DNA from: an uncultured Collinsella sp. | GTDB lineage: Bacteria > Actinomycetota > Coriobacteriia > Coriobacteriales > Coriobacteriaceae | Reading direction: 5' to 3' | Assembly (NCBI GenBank): GCA_937997605.1 | Contig: CALLFD010000337.1 | Span: 1 to 49,550, forward strand | DNA: 49,550 nt | Shown here: positions 33,829 through 42,195 of the stretch, in pieces | Numbering within the stretch: position 1 is the first letter of the stretch | Layout: every line of letters begins with the position of its first letter | The notes under the pieces: generated by a model | Database searches by the model: none | Told to the model about the DNA's origin: nothing | Seen by the model: the letters and a program-made list of their open reading frames with translations, nothing else | Made by a program: the position numbers and the translations under genes

Positions 33829-33974
33829 GTTACGCGGTTTTACCAAACCGCGTAACGGCTCGACGCTACAAGCGCCCCTAAGCGGCAATCTGACGTTCAA
33901 TCGTCGGTCGCGTACCCAAAGTACGCTTCCCTCCTCTTAAATGTCACCTTGCTCGCCTAGGGGCGCTTTCGCTG
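33829..33974 (+). repeat. Composite palindromic element, family B (copy B2)
   Basis: The parts are as in B1: hairpin GTTACGCGG-TTTTACCAAA-CCGCGTAAC, then ACGGCTCGACGCT, then arms AAGCGCCCCTA/TAGGGGCGCTT around GGCAATCTGACGTTCAA ... TGTCACCTTGCTCGC. Both stems differ from B1 yet still pair, while loops and cores are kept. It fills much of the gene-free 33703-34012. Confidence 0.85.
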
Positions 33975-34012
33975 ACTTATGCTCAACTTACGATAATTCC
34001 GAGCTAAACGAG

Positions 34013-36214
34013 TTACTCGCTGTAGCGGGTAGCGATGGCAGCTTGTACCATGCCGGTGCTCATGAGGTAGGTCACCACGAAGTAGCCACCGTATGCTGCC
34101 AGGAAGATCGCACAGGTGAGGCCCACGGTGCCGCCGATGCTCATATTTCCGAAAATGCTCACCAGCTCGATGATCACCTTAAGTGCCACAAAGGAGTGCG
34201 CCAGGCCCACTGCCAGCGGAAACAGGAAGAACACCGCTTGTTGCGCCATCACCGAATGGCGAATCTGGCGGTCGTCGCAGCCAATCTGTGCCAGCACACG
34301 ATAGCTGCGGCTGCCGTCGGCCACGTTGGAGAGTTGCTGGATCGACAGAATCGCCGCGCATGCAACGACCAATACAAAGCCGATGTAGATGGCTAGGTAG
34401 CTAATCAAGCCGTTCATCTGCGCTGCCTGCGTGTACATCTCGGAGCGTGTGATGAAGGTTCCCCACGACCCCGGCTCCTTGCCGTCAACGAGCAGATTGT
34501 CGAGCAGAGTGTATTTAATGCTCTCGTCTGCCTCGGTCGTATCCATCCCCTGTTTGTAGTTAACGAGCAGGCTACTGGAATACGGCTGCAGATTAAGTTG
34601 GGACAACAGCTCGTCGGCAACGACGACGGTGCCCGGATTACTACCCATCGCTGAGTTGGCGATGGCCGCAGTGTCCTCGTCCGACTTATCGGTTGCGGGC
34701 TTGAGCGTATGCCCGCCCAAGGTAAGGGCATGGCCGCCAGCCATATACTTGGTGTACAGGTCGACCAGCTCGCCGCCCATATCACACGTGAGCAGATACT
34801 GGTCGTGACCGATGTGCACCGGCTCCTCGCCCATCATCTGACGCAGTTTGTTGTACTGACTCGCCGGCGTCACATACAGACCCATCGCATCGGCATTGCT
34901 ACCCCCGAACGCCTTGGGAAGCTTTTCGCCCATGATCTTGCACATCTCACTTGGGGTCACCGAAGGATTCGAGCCGCCAACTGGGTAACTCAGATACGAA
35001 TCGATCTGCACATGCTCACCGGCAACATCGGCGATATTGACCTTCTTGCCGGTCTCGTCGTTGTTGCCCGCCGACTTGCCCTTACCGTGCCATGCGGGGT
35101 ACAAATCGACCGTACTATCGGCCAGCACCATGCGATCGGCTTCAGACGGATTGACATACTCTTTGTAGTAGTCGAGCGTATCGGGCGTGTAATAGGCATA
35201 CGTCTGAGACACGTCAACAGGGTTATAGCGCTCCAGGTTTTCGTTCATCACGTTGGCAATCGACATACCGCACGTCACCGAGGTGATGGCCAAAAACAGG
35301 AGCATCGCAATGACGCCCATCGAAAAGCACACCGTGTTGACCTTGGCCGCAAGCTGGCGCACGGTAAACATGTTGAGGCCGCGCCAATACACGCCGCGCA
35401 GGCTCTGCAGCAGCTTAATGAGCATGCCCGAGAGTCCCCAGAACAGTGCAAAGGTGCCCACGGTAACCATAGCGGTCGTAATACCAAACTGGTTCATGGC
35501 CTCTTGCAGCTTGCTGTCCGTCGCGGTTAGCGGGAACCCATCACGTAGCAGACGGTAATAGGCCACGCCCACAAGCACCACGCCCACGGCAAAGATGGCA
35601 ATCGCGATCCAGGGGTTGCGTGTCTTGATGCTCTCGTTGCGACGCTCGGCACCCATAAGCTCGATGAGTTTGGTACGACGCACGGCACGAAGGTTCAGCA
35701 GTAGCGTGAGCACAAACATTACGAGCATGCAGGCAAGGGTCAGGTTGAACGCATGCACCGAGAAAAAGAAGTGGAAATTGGCGATCTGTGTCTTAAAGAG
35801 CGAGGCCGTAAAGAATGTCATGAGCTGGGAGAGTCCCACACCCAGCACAATGCCGACGACAAAGGCCACGACCGATACTATCACGGTCTCGAGCGCCATG
35901 ATCGTGGCGACGCGCCCGCGCCCCATGCCGAGCACCTGGTACAGGCCAAACTCCTTTTTGCGGCGTTTCATGATGAAGTTATTGGCATACACCATCAAAA
36001 AGGCCATAACACCGGCCAAAAAGTACGTCAGGTCGCCGAGCATGCTGCCCATTACCTGCGCCAAGCCCTTTTCATCGATTCCGGCGATGTCAACCTGCAT
36101 CGAGATGGTGTTAAAGGCATAGAAGACCGTGACGCCCAGGGTGAGCGTCAAAAGGTAGACGAGGTAGTCGCGGCCGGCACGGCGGACGTTGCCCCAAGCG
36201 AGTTTACAGAGCAT
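34013..36214 (-). CDS. BceB-like ABC transporter permease
   Basis: The 733-residue membrane protein has FtsX-like blocks at both ends. There are four N-terminal helices in pairs (NVRRAGRDYLVYLLTLTLGV onward), further helices near residues 200-320, and a large extracytoplasmic domain of about 220 residues (about 345-590, with DVSQTYAYYTPDTLDYY). Three C-terminal helices follow. This is the layout of BceB/VraG-type permeases that sense and detoxify peptide antibiotics. Its start overlaps the ATPase gene by 11 bases. No BceRS two-component pair is adjacent, which is unusual. Confidence 0.88.
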   Translation of the reverse strand: MLCKLAWGNVRRAGRDYLVYLLTLTLGVTVFYAFNTISMQVDIAGIDEKGLAQVMGSMLGDLTYFLAGVMAFLMVYANNFIMKRRKKEFGLYQVLGMGRGRVATIMALETVIVSVVAFVVGIVLGVGLSQLMTFFTASLFKTQIANFHFFFSVHAFNLTLACMLVMFVLTLLLNLRAVRRTKLIELMGAERRNESIKTRNPWIAIAIFAVGVVLVGVAYYRLLRDGFPLTATDSKLQEAMNQFGITTAMVTVGTFALFWGLSGMLIKLLQSLRGVYWRGLNMFTVRQLAAKVNTVCFSMGVIAMLLFLAITSVTCGMSIANVMNENLERYNPVDVSQTYAYYTPDTLDYYKEYVNPSEADRMVLADSTVDLYPAWHGKGKSAGNNDETGKKVNIADVAGEHVQIDSYLSYPVGGSNPSVTPSEMCKIMGEKLPKAFGGSNADAMGLYVTPASQYNKLRQMMGEEPVHIGHDQYLLTCDMGGELVDLYTKYMAGGHALTLGGHTLKPATDKSDEDTAAIANSAMGSNPGTVVVADELLSQLNLQPYSSSLLVNYKQGMDTTEADESIKYTLLDNLLVDGKEPGSWGTFITRSEMYTQAAQMNGLISYLAIYIGFVLVVACAAILSIQQLSNVADGSRSYRVLAQIGCDDRQIRHSVMAQQAVFFLFPLAVGLAHSFVALKVIIELVSIFGNMSIGGTVGLTCAIFLAAYGGYFVVTYLMSTGMVQAAIATRYSE

Positions 36215-36989
36215 CGGAGCCCTCACCGCCCATCATGGCAACGACCTCCATAATGCGGTCGAAGAACTCTCGGCGGTCGGTGTCGCCGCGGCGCAGCTCG
36301 GTGAAGATCTTGCCGTCGCGAATGAACAGCACACGGCTCGTATAGCTGGCGGCAAAGCTGTCGTGCGTGACCATGAGCACCGTGGCGCGCAGGCGGCGGT
36401 TGAGGGCCTCCAGGCTCTCGAGCAGCAGGCGGGCGCTCTTGGAATCGAGGGCGCCGGTGGGCTCGTCGGCCATGATCATGGTGGGGTCGGTGACGAGCGC
36501 GCGAGCCGCGGCAACGCGCTGCTGCTGACCGCCGGACATCTGGTAGGGATACTTGTCGAGCACCTGGCTGATGGACAGGCGCGCGGCCACATCCTGCACG
36601 CGAGTCGAAATCTCTGCCGAGTTTGTGCGGGCGATGGTGAGCGGCAGGGCGATGTTCTCGCGCGCCGTGAGCGTATCGAGCAGGTTGGAATCCTGGAAGA
36701 TAAAGCCGAGCTCCTCGCGGCGGAACTGCGAAAGCTTAGCCTGCTTCATGCGTGTTACGTCCTGCCCGTTGATGCGGATGGTGCCGCTCGTGGCGCTATC
36801 GATGGTCGAGACGCAGTTGAGCAACGTCGACTTGCCCGAGCCCGAGGCGCCCATGATGCCAACGAATTCGGCGCGGTTGACGGTAAAGCTGACGTCGTTG
36901 AGCGCGCGGGTCACGTTGCCCAGCGCTCCATATACCTTTTCGAGATGCGCGACCTCCAGTACCGGGGTCGCCATGTGCGTGGTTTGCAT
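36204..36989 (-). CDS. BceA-like ABC transporter ATPase
   Basis: The 261-residue soluble ATPase drives the permease encoded next. Walker A is GASGSGKST (about residues 46-54), the Q-loop is FIFQDSNLL, the signature is MSGGQQQR, Walker B is IMADEPTGALD and the H-loop is VTHDS. These are typical of the MacB/LolD/BceA group. AAGGA sits 6 bases before ATG 36989. It is the first gene of a two-gene leftward operon. Peptide-antibiotic resistance is inferred from family and pairing. Confidence 0.93.
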   Translation of the reverse strand: MQTTHMATPVLEVAHLEKVYGALGNVTRALNDVSFTVNRAEFVGIMGASGSGKSTLLNCVSTIDSATSGTIRINGQDVTRMKQAKLSQFRREELGFIFQDSNLLDTLTARENIALPLTIARTNSAEISTRVQDVAARLSISQVLDKYPYQMSGGQQQRVAAARALVTDPTMIMADEPTGALDSKSARLLLESLEALNRRLRATVLMVTHDSFAASYTSRVLFIRDGKIFTELRRGDTDRREFFDRIMEVVAMMGGEGSDAL

Positions 36990-37137
36990 ACCGAGTCCTT
37001 TCTTGCAATTAGTCTACGGCATCTATAGTCGCAAGAAGACGAGTCGGCTACCATCGATATGGCTTACGCTTGCCTTACCGTTGTGTAAGGTACGGGTAGC
37101 TAGCCTGTCACGTGTTGATGTTGAGAGAGGACTCCTG

Positions 37138-38181
37138 TTGAAGACTGTTCATGTTGCCGCTGGGATCATTCGCAAGGAAGGATCCGACGAGCTGCTTGCC
37201 GTGCAGCGCGGCTACGGCAACATGCAGGGACTATGGGAGTTTCCCGGCGGCAAGCTCATGCGCGGCGAGACACCCGAAGACGCCGTGCGCCGCGAGCTCA
37301 TGGAAGAGCTGCAGGTAAAAGTCACCAACCTGCGCGATTTTTACACCGTTGAGTACGACTACCCCGATTTTCATCTCTCCATGGAGTGCTACTACTGCTC
37401 GCTGGCCGATGAATCTGATGAGCCCCAGAAGCATGACCGCCAACTCGATATCCGCTGGATTCCGCGCACCTCGCTTGCCACGGTGGAATGGATGCCCGCC
37501 GACAAGGGGCTTATCGATGCTCTGATTGAGTTGAAGGAAGATCGGCTTGAGGCAAGCGCCGCCGATGACGCCGCGCCCAACACAGCCGACGAGCCTGTTA
37601 CCAAACCCAAGCGCAAAGCCAAGCGCCGCACCAAAAAGCGCCCCAAGCCCGGCCTGCTCGACGGCATCGATACCTCGGACCTTTCCGCCGACGAGCGCGA
37701 ACTGGTCCGCCGTCGCGCCGCCATCAAAAAGTCCATGAAGGGCAACAAGCGCGCCAACACCAAGCCCGAGCTGCTCGTTCGCCAGCGCCTGCGCGCCGCG
37801 GGCCTTACGGGTTATCGCTTGGAATGGAAGGTACCCGGCAAACCCGATATCGCCTTTCCCGGGCGCAAGATCGCCATCTTCGTCAACGGCTGCTTTTGGC
37901 ACCGCTGCCCCAAGTGCAACCCTAGCCAGCCCAAGCGCAACGTTGAGTTTTGGGAGGCAAAGTTCCGTCGCAACGTCGAGCGCGACCGCGCTGCCGTGGC
38001 AGCACTCACTCAAATGGGCTGGACGCCCATAACCATCTGGGAATGTGAGCTCAAGAAGGACCGCATCGATGCCACCATGGAAAAGGTCATCGAGCAGGTG
38101 CGCGCCGCAGAGCCGCAGCGCCAGGAACGAGCCGTCCACACGCCCCACACAGGCGAGCCACATCCGCGCCACAAACCTTAG
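37138..38181 (+). CDS. NUDIX hydrolase - Vsr endonuclease fusion
   Basis: The 347-residue cytosolic protein joins two DNA-quality domains. Residues 1-135 form a MutT-like NUDIX domain, with the box running from G38 (GKLMRGE) to REL and EELQV near residue 60. A basic linker (about 155-172, KPKRKAKRRTKKRPK) leads to a Vsr-like mismatch endonuclease at about 195-325. The latter has the NTKPELLVRQRLRAAG start, PGKPDIAF with the catalytic aspartate (D237), GCFWHRCPKC, FWEAKFRRNVERD and WECELKK. TTG 37138 is preferred, with AGAGGA 6 bases upstream. No dcm methylase is nearby. Confidence 0.9.
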   Translation: MKTVHVAAGIIRKEGSDELLAVQRGYGNMQGLWEFPGGKLMRGETPEDAVRRELMEELQVKVTNLRDFYTVEYDYPDFHLSMECYYCSLADESDEPQKHDRQLDIRWIPRTSLATVEWMPADKGLIDALIELKEDRLEASAADDAAPNTADEPVTKPKRKAKRRTKKRPKPGLLDGIDTSDLSADERELVRRRAAIKKSMKGNKRANTKPELLVRQRLRAAGLTGYRLEWKVPGKPDIAFPGRKIAIFVNGCFWHRCPKCNPSQPKRNVEFWEAKFRRNVERDRAAVAALTQMGWTPITIWECELKKDRIDATMEKVIEQVRAAEPQRQERAVHTPHTGEPHPRHKP

Positions 38182-38379
38182 AAAGCCCTTAAGCTCAAAA
38201 CCTTTCAAGAGTGTTATGCAATAGCTTTGACCTGCAGTTTCATGGTTACATCAAACCTGATTAAGCCTTTCTTTAGCGCTTTCTTATCTGCACTCGCGGC
38301 ATAATACTGCCAACGCACGGGGCCTAGCAGCACGCCCCGTGCGCAACCTTTTGGTGGACATCGAGGAGGCCGCATAAGC

Positions 38380-38589
38380 ATGCATTCTTCCAATGACGCA
38401 GCACAGCAGCCATCCCTAAAACATGCAGACCTTTTCTCCTTCCCCCCGACACAGAGAAACGGCCTCCTCGACTCCCCAACTCCCAAACCCAAACGCTCTG
38501 CAGACCAACACCTCAACCTGCAGACATCCTTCGAAAAACTCCAAGCCTCACTAGACCAGGCATTCCCCAACCAAGCCCGGGCATACTAA
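38380..38589 (+). CDS. Possible small protein of unknown function
   Basis: The 69-residue, Pro/Gln/Ser-rich, hydrophilic product has no recognised domain; the C-terminal third could be one helix (TSFEKLQASLDQAF). GAGGAGG lies about 10 bases before the ATG and a CATAAT-like -10 lies about 75 bases upstream, so expression is plausible. It ends facing the aldolase gene, with palindrome A5 between. It could also be chance coding. Confidence 0.4.
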   Translation: MHSSNDAAQQPSLKHADLFSFPPTQRNGLLDSPTPKPKRSADQHLNLQTSFEKLQASLDQAFPNQARAY

Positions 38590-38658
38590 TCCCCCATCAA
38601 CAAAGAAGCCCTAACGCCCCACCCATTTCCGCCCCAACGCCACAAGGGCGATCGAGCA

Positions 38659-38811
38659 GGACGGCTTGGGCGGGTCCCCGTACTTAGTTTCCAAAATCAT
38701 TCCGCAGCGCGAAGGCCCCCGTTGCCAACGCTTCGAAGAAGCGAGGCAACGGGGGCCTTCATGCGCGAGGACGTTTTGGAAACTAAGTACGGGGACCCGC
38801 CCAAGCCGTCC
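38659..38811. repeat. Palindromic element, family A (copy A5)
   Basis: Exact 38-base inverted arms (38659-38696 and 38774-38811) enclose ATTCCGCAG and CGAGGACGTTTT. A second perfect 16-bp hairpin lies inside (GAAGGCCCCCGTTGCC/GGCAACGGGGGCCTTC, 38711-38760). It starts 24 bases past the aldolase stop and is the cleanest copy of the family. Confidence 0.93.
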
Positions 38812-38835
38812 GGTGGGATCAGAGTACCCTTGCTG

Positions 38836-39693
38836 TTACTCTGCTTTGCCCACAGAGTTGAGGTTGGTCATGCGGATCTTAACCAGCTCGGTGATCTCAC
38901 GCATGCCCTCCTTGGCCGGCTTCTTGGGATCGAAGCAGGCGGGGTTCTCGGCCATGTAGGCCATGAAGCCCTTGGTGTAGGCCTGACGCAGCTCGGTGGC
39001 GTAGTTAACCTTGCAGATGCCGTTCTTCACAGCCTCGGCAACCTGCTCATCGGGCACACCGGAGGTGCCGTGCAGGACCAGCGGCACGTCGACGGCGTCG
39101 CGGATGGCCTTGACCACGGACTGCTCGATGTGCGGATCGCTCGTGTACACACCGTGGCTGGTGCCAACGCCAATTGCGAGGGAGGTGCAGCCGGTACGCT
39201 CGACGAACTCCTTGGCCTCGGCCGGATCGGTGTAGGGGCTCTCGCCCTCAACCGCGGGACCGTCGTCCTCCTTGCCGCCAACCTTACCGAGCTCAGCCTC
39301 GACGGGCACGCCCATGGCGCGGCCAGCGTCGGCGACGGACTTGGTCAGGGCGATGTTGTCCTCGAAAGACTCGTGCGAACCGTCAATCATGACAGAGGTG
39401 TAGCCAGTGCGGAAAGCCTGCATGCAGCGGTCATAGCCATCGCCGTGATCGAGGTGCAGAGCGACGGGCACGGAAGCGCGCTCGGCGGCAGCCTTGACCA
39501 TGCCGTAGAAGTAGTCCAGACCAGCGGTCTTGATGGTGCCCGGGGTGGTCTGCATGATGACGGGGGACTTGGTCTCCTCGGCAGCAGCCAGAACGGCCAT
39601 AACAAACTCGAGGTTCTCAACGTTGAACGCGCCGACGGCGTAGTGGCCGGCCTGAGCGTCCTTGAGCATCTTTTCGGTGGTAACAAGTGCCAT
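38836..39693 (-). CDS. fba: Class II fructose-bisphosphate aldolase
   Basis: This zinc-dependent aldolase interconverts fructose 1,6-bisphosphate with dihydroxyacetone phosphate and glyceraldehyde 3-phosphate. The 285-residue length is that of the short Bacillus-type enzymes. ALHLDHGDGY (zinc ligand and catalytic aspartate, about residues 80-89), SVMIDGSH, GTSHGVY and LHGTSGVPDEQ (second zinc histidine) are in order. ATG 39693 follows AGGAG by 9 bases, and the longer frame is rejected. Tagatose-bisphosphate aldolase is an alternative, but no tagatose pathway genes are nearby. It is divergent from a DeoR regulator. Confidence 0.92.
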   Translation of the reverse strand: MALVTTEKMLKDAQAGHYAVGAFNVENLEFVMAVLAAAEETKSPVIMQTTPGTIKTAGLDYFYGMVKAAAERASVPVALHLDHGDGYDRCMQAFRTGYTSVMIDGSHESFEDNIALTKSVADAGRAMGVPVEAELGKVGGKEDDGPAVEGESPYTDPAEAKEFVERTGCTSLAIGVGTSHGVYTSDPHIEQSVVKAIRDAVDVPLVLHGTSGVPDEQVAEAVKNGICKVNYATELRQAYTKGFMAYMAENPACFDPKKPAKEGMREITELVKIRMTNLNSVGKAE

Positions 39694-40027
39694 GAGCGTT
39701 TGCTCCTCTCCCTCGCCCGCATCTGGACATCGGGCGTAGTTGTTCACAAGGCGTTTTACCTTGCGTTTTACTGCGCTCATTGTATGAAATTCAGCGGCTT
39801 TGCACGTGCGAGATATTGAGCCCATGCAGGTCAATACCGTCGTTTTTGAAAAGTAAACGGAAGGAATTGGAGCCGAGTGGGCGTGTTCGATATTGAATTT
39901 TGGGCGTTGAGCGTCTTTCTTTTATAGAAAAGATAAGTAATCGAAAGGCGTTTTCTTACTCAAAAAGAAAATGAACGAAAATAGAGTCAACACAATTCCT
40001 GCAAATTTAGCCGAGAATGGAGCAAGT

Positions 40028-40831
40028 ATGGCCCAAGCCACCAACCGTGCCTTTGCCGACGAACGCCGTACCGCCATTTTGGAAATGCTCGATCATAATG
40101 CCTCGGTGCAGGTAGCAGAAATCGCCCAGACCTTTGGCGTGTCCTCCGTCACCGCCCGCGCCGACCTGGACGCGCTCGCCGAAGCAGGCAAGCTGCGCCG
40201 CACGCATGGTGGCGCCGTATCGCTCCACAAGCGTCTGACTGTTTCCACGCAGGATCGCCGCATCAATGTCAACGTCGCCGCCAAGCAGGCCATCGCGCAA
40301 AGCGCCATCGAGCTCGTCAATGACGGCGACACGCTGCTCGTTGACTCGGGCACCACGGCGCTCGAGTTCGTCCGGCTCCTCGATCAGCGCGACGGCATCA
40401 CCGTTATCACGGCCGACATTACCATCGCCGATTACATCGACGAAAGCATGCCCTCGGTCGATGTCGTCATGCTGGGCGGGGCGCTGCGCAAAGGTCATCG
40501 CTATCTGTACGGCCCACTTACCATGCAGGCGCTCCAAATGGTCCACGCCGATCTTGCCGTCATGTGCCCCGGCGCCTTTGTCTCCAGCTGCGGCTTTACG
40601 ACCGACTTTCCCCAGATGGCCGAGACTAAAACGGCTATGATCGCCGCGGCCCATCAAAGCGTCGCCCTCATGGACGCCAGCAAGGTTAACGGACGCGGCA
40701 TGTACCGCTTTGCCGAGCTGACCGATGTCGACGCCATCGTGATGGACCGAGACTCCGAAGGCGCCGTCGCCACCTCAATCGCCAAGACCGCCGACGGCGC
40801 ACGTCCAGCACTCATCATCGCCGCCAACTAA
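40028..40831 (+). CDS. DeoR-family transcriptional regulator
   Basis: The 267-residue regulator has a DeoR winged helix (about residues 9-60: RRTAILEMLDHNASVQVAEI, FGVSSVTARADLDALAEAGKLRRTHGG) and a C-terminal sugar-phosphate-binding domain with DSGTTALEF and the MLGGALRKG block. The start was placed at ATG 40028, where GGAG lies 5 bases upstream. ATG 39971 is in frame but has a poor site. It is divergent from fba across a 334-base gap, so control of the aldolase by a sugar phosphate is a reasonable inference. Confidence 0.9.
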   Translation: MAQATNRAFADERRTAILEMLDHNASVQVAEIAQTFGVSSVTARADLDALAEAGKLRRTHGGAVSLHKRLTVSTQDRRINVNVAAKQAIAQSAIELVNDGDTLLVDSGTTALEFVRLLDQRDGITVITADITIADYIDESMPSVDVVMLGGALRKGHRYLYGPLTMQALQMVHADLAVMCPGAFVSSCGFTTDFPQMAETKTAMIAAAHQSVALMDASKVNGRGMYRFAELTDVDAIVMDRDSEGAVATSIAKTADGARPALIIAAN

Positions 40832-40836
40832 ATAAA

Positions 40837-40873
40837 AACCACCACAAAGGTGCCTGTCCCCTTTGTGGTGGTT
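40837..40873. terminator. Bidirectional hairpin with CTGTCCCC loop (D3)
   Basis: An exact 12-bp stem AACCACCACAAA/TTTGTGGTGGTT has a 13-base loop GGTGCCTGTCCCC, between the converging DeoR and FprA genes. It shares its loop pattern with the hairpins at 10934 and 29277. Confidence 0.7.
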
Positions 40874-40905
40874 GTGATGGCTGAGCGTCAAAAGTGAGCG
40901 TGTCG

Positions 40906-42066
40906 CTACTTGGACAGCTCGTCGGCGAGGGCCTCGATCTGGGCGCGCGAGGCTTCGTTGAGCGAGCCCAGCACAGTCACCTTGTTCTGCGTCAGGGTGA
41001 TGTCCTTCATGCCCTCGAGCTCCTTGGTCATAACCTTGGCAGCCGCGGGTGCCCAAGAGCCGGCCTCGACGAGCGCCACCGTACGGTTCTGGTAGGCGTG
41101 CTCGGCGAGCGTATGGATGAAGGTGCTCATGCACGGGAAGATCTCGCCCTGATAGGTGATGGAGGCGAGCACCAGACGGTCGTAGCGGAACGCATCCTCA
41201 ACGGCCTCGGCCATGTCGTCACGAGCCAGGTCAAAGACGGAGACCTTCTGGCCGCGAGCCTCAAGCGCAGATGCGAGCTCCTCGACGGCAGCCTTCAGAT
41301 GCCCGTACACGCTCGCATAGGCAATCGTGATACCCTCGTCCTCGGGCTGATAGCTCGACCAGGTGTTGTAGGTATCGAGGTAATAACCCAGGTTCTCGGT
41401 CAGTACGGGGCCGTGAAGCGGGCAGATGATCTGGATGTCCAGGTCGGCGGCCTTCTTGAGCACGGTTTGCACGAACTTGCCGAACTTACCGACGATGCCA
41501 AAGTAGTAGCGACGCGCTTCGCAAGCCCAGCCTTCCGGGTCCTCGATGTCGTTGGCGCCGAACTTGCCAAAGCCGTCGGCACTAAAGAGCACCTTGTCGG
41601 TAGACTCGTAGGAGAAAAGCACCTCGGGCCAGTGCACGTTGGGGGCGCCGACAAAGGTCAGGCTGTGGCCGCCCAGGTCGAGCACGTCGCCCTCTTTGAC
41701 GACCATCTTACGCTCGGGGTAGTCGGTGCCAAAGTAATTGACCATCATGCGGAAGGCGCCCATGCTGGCTACAATCTGTGCCTGGGGGTAGCGCTCCATA
41801 AAGGCGGCGATGCCAGCAGAGTGATCGGGCTCCATGTGATGGATAACCAGGTAGTCGGGCGTACGTCCATCGAGCGCGGCCTCGAGGTTGCCAAGCCACT
41901 CGTCAACAAAACCACCGTCGACCGAATCGGCAACAGCGATCTTTTCGCCCAAGATAACGTAGCTGTTGTATGCCATACCGTTCTCAGACACATCGTACTG
42001 GCCCTCGAACAGGTCAATGTCGTGATCGTCGACGCCAACGTAGCGGATATCCTTGGTGATCTCCAT
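40906..42066 (-). CDS. A-type flavoprotein (FprA-like oxygen/NO reductase)
   Basis: This cytosolic diiron flavoprotein reduces oxygen to water or nitric oxide to nitrous oxide in anaerobes. The 386-residue protein has an N-terminal metallo-beta-lactamase domain with the diiron ligands HHMEPDHSAG (about residues 80-89), NVHWPE, SADGFG and CPLHGP. A C-terminal flavodoxin domain begins at about 250 (TIAYASVYGHLKAAVEELA). AGGAGG lies 9 bases before ATG 42066. It would protect oxygen-sensitive enzymes such as the glycyl-radical PFL. No rubredoxin gene is adjacent. Confidence 0.93.
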   Translation of the reverse strand: MEITKDIRYVGVDDHDIDLFEGQYDVSENGMAYNSYVILGEKIAVADSVDGGFVDEWLGNLEAALDGRTPDYLVIHHMEPDHSAGIAAFMERYPQAQIVASMGAFRMMVNYFGTDYPERKMVVKEGDVLDLGGHSLTFVGAPNVHWPEVLFSYESTDKVLFSADGFGKFGANDIEDPEGWACEARRYYFGIVGKFGKFVQTVLKKAADLDIQIICPLHGPVLTENLGYYLDTYNTWSSYQPEDEGITIAYASVYGHLKAAVEELASALEARGQKVSVFDLARDDMAEAVEDAFRYDRLVLASITYQGEIFPCMSTFIHTLAEHAYQNRTVALVEAGSWAPAAAKVMTKELEGMKDITLTQNKVTVLGSLNEASRAQIEALADELSK

Positions 42067-42195
42067 CAGGCAAAGCCTCCTAGATAGACAAAATAACCCG
42101 TCTATCATAGCACTCGGCTGCATCCCAACAGCTATCTGCCGGCATCCTTACCGATTGTTATTGAAATGCGATAAATCGCCGTTTATCAGCATAAA

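Noticed and set aside
36553..37137. N-terminal extension of the NUDIX-Vsr frame
   Set aside because: It runs antisense through the BceA-like ATPase gene. The NUDIX domain begins right after TTG 37138, which has a ribosome-binding site.
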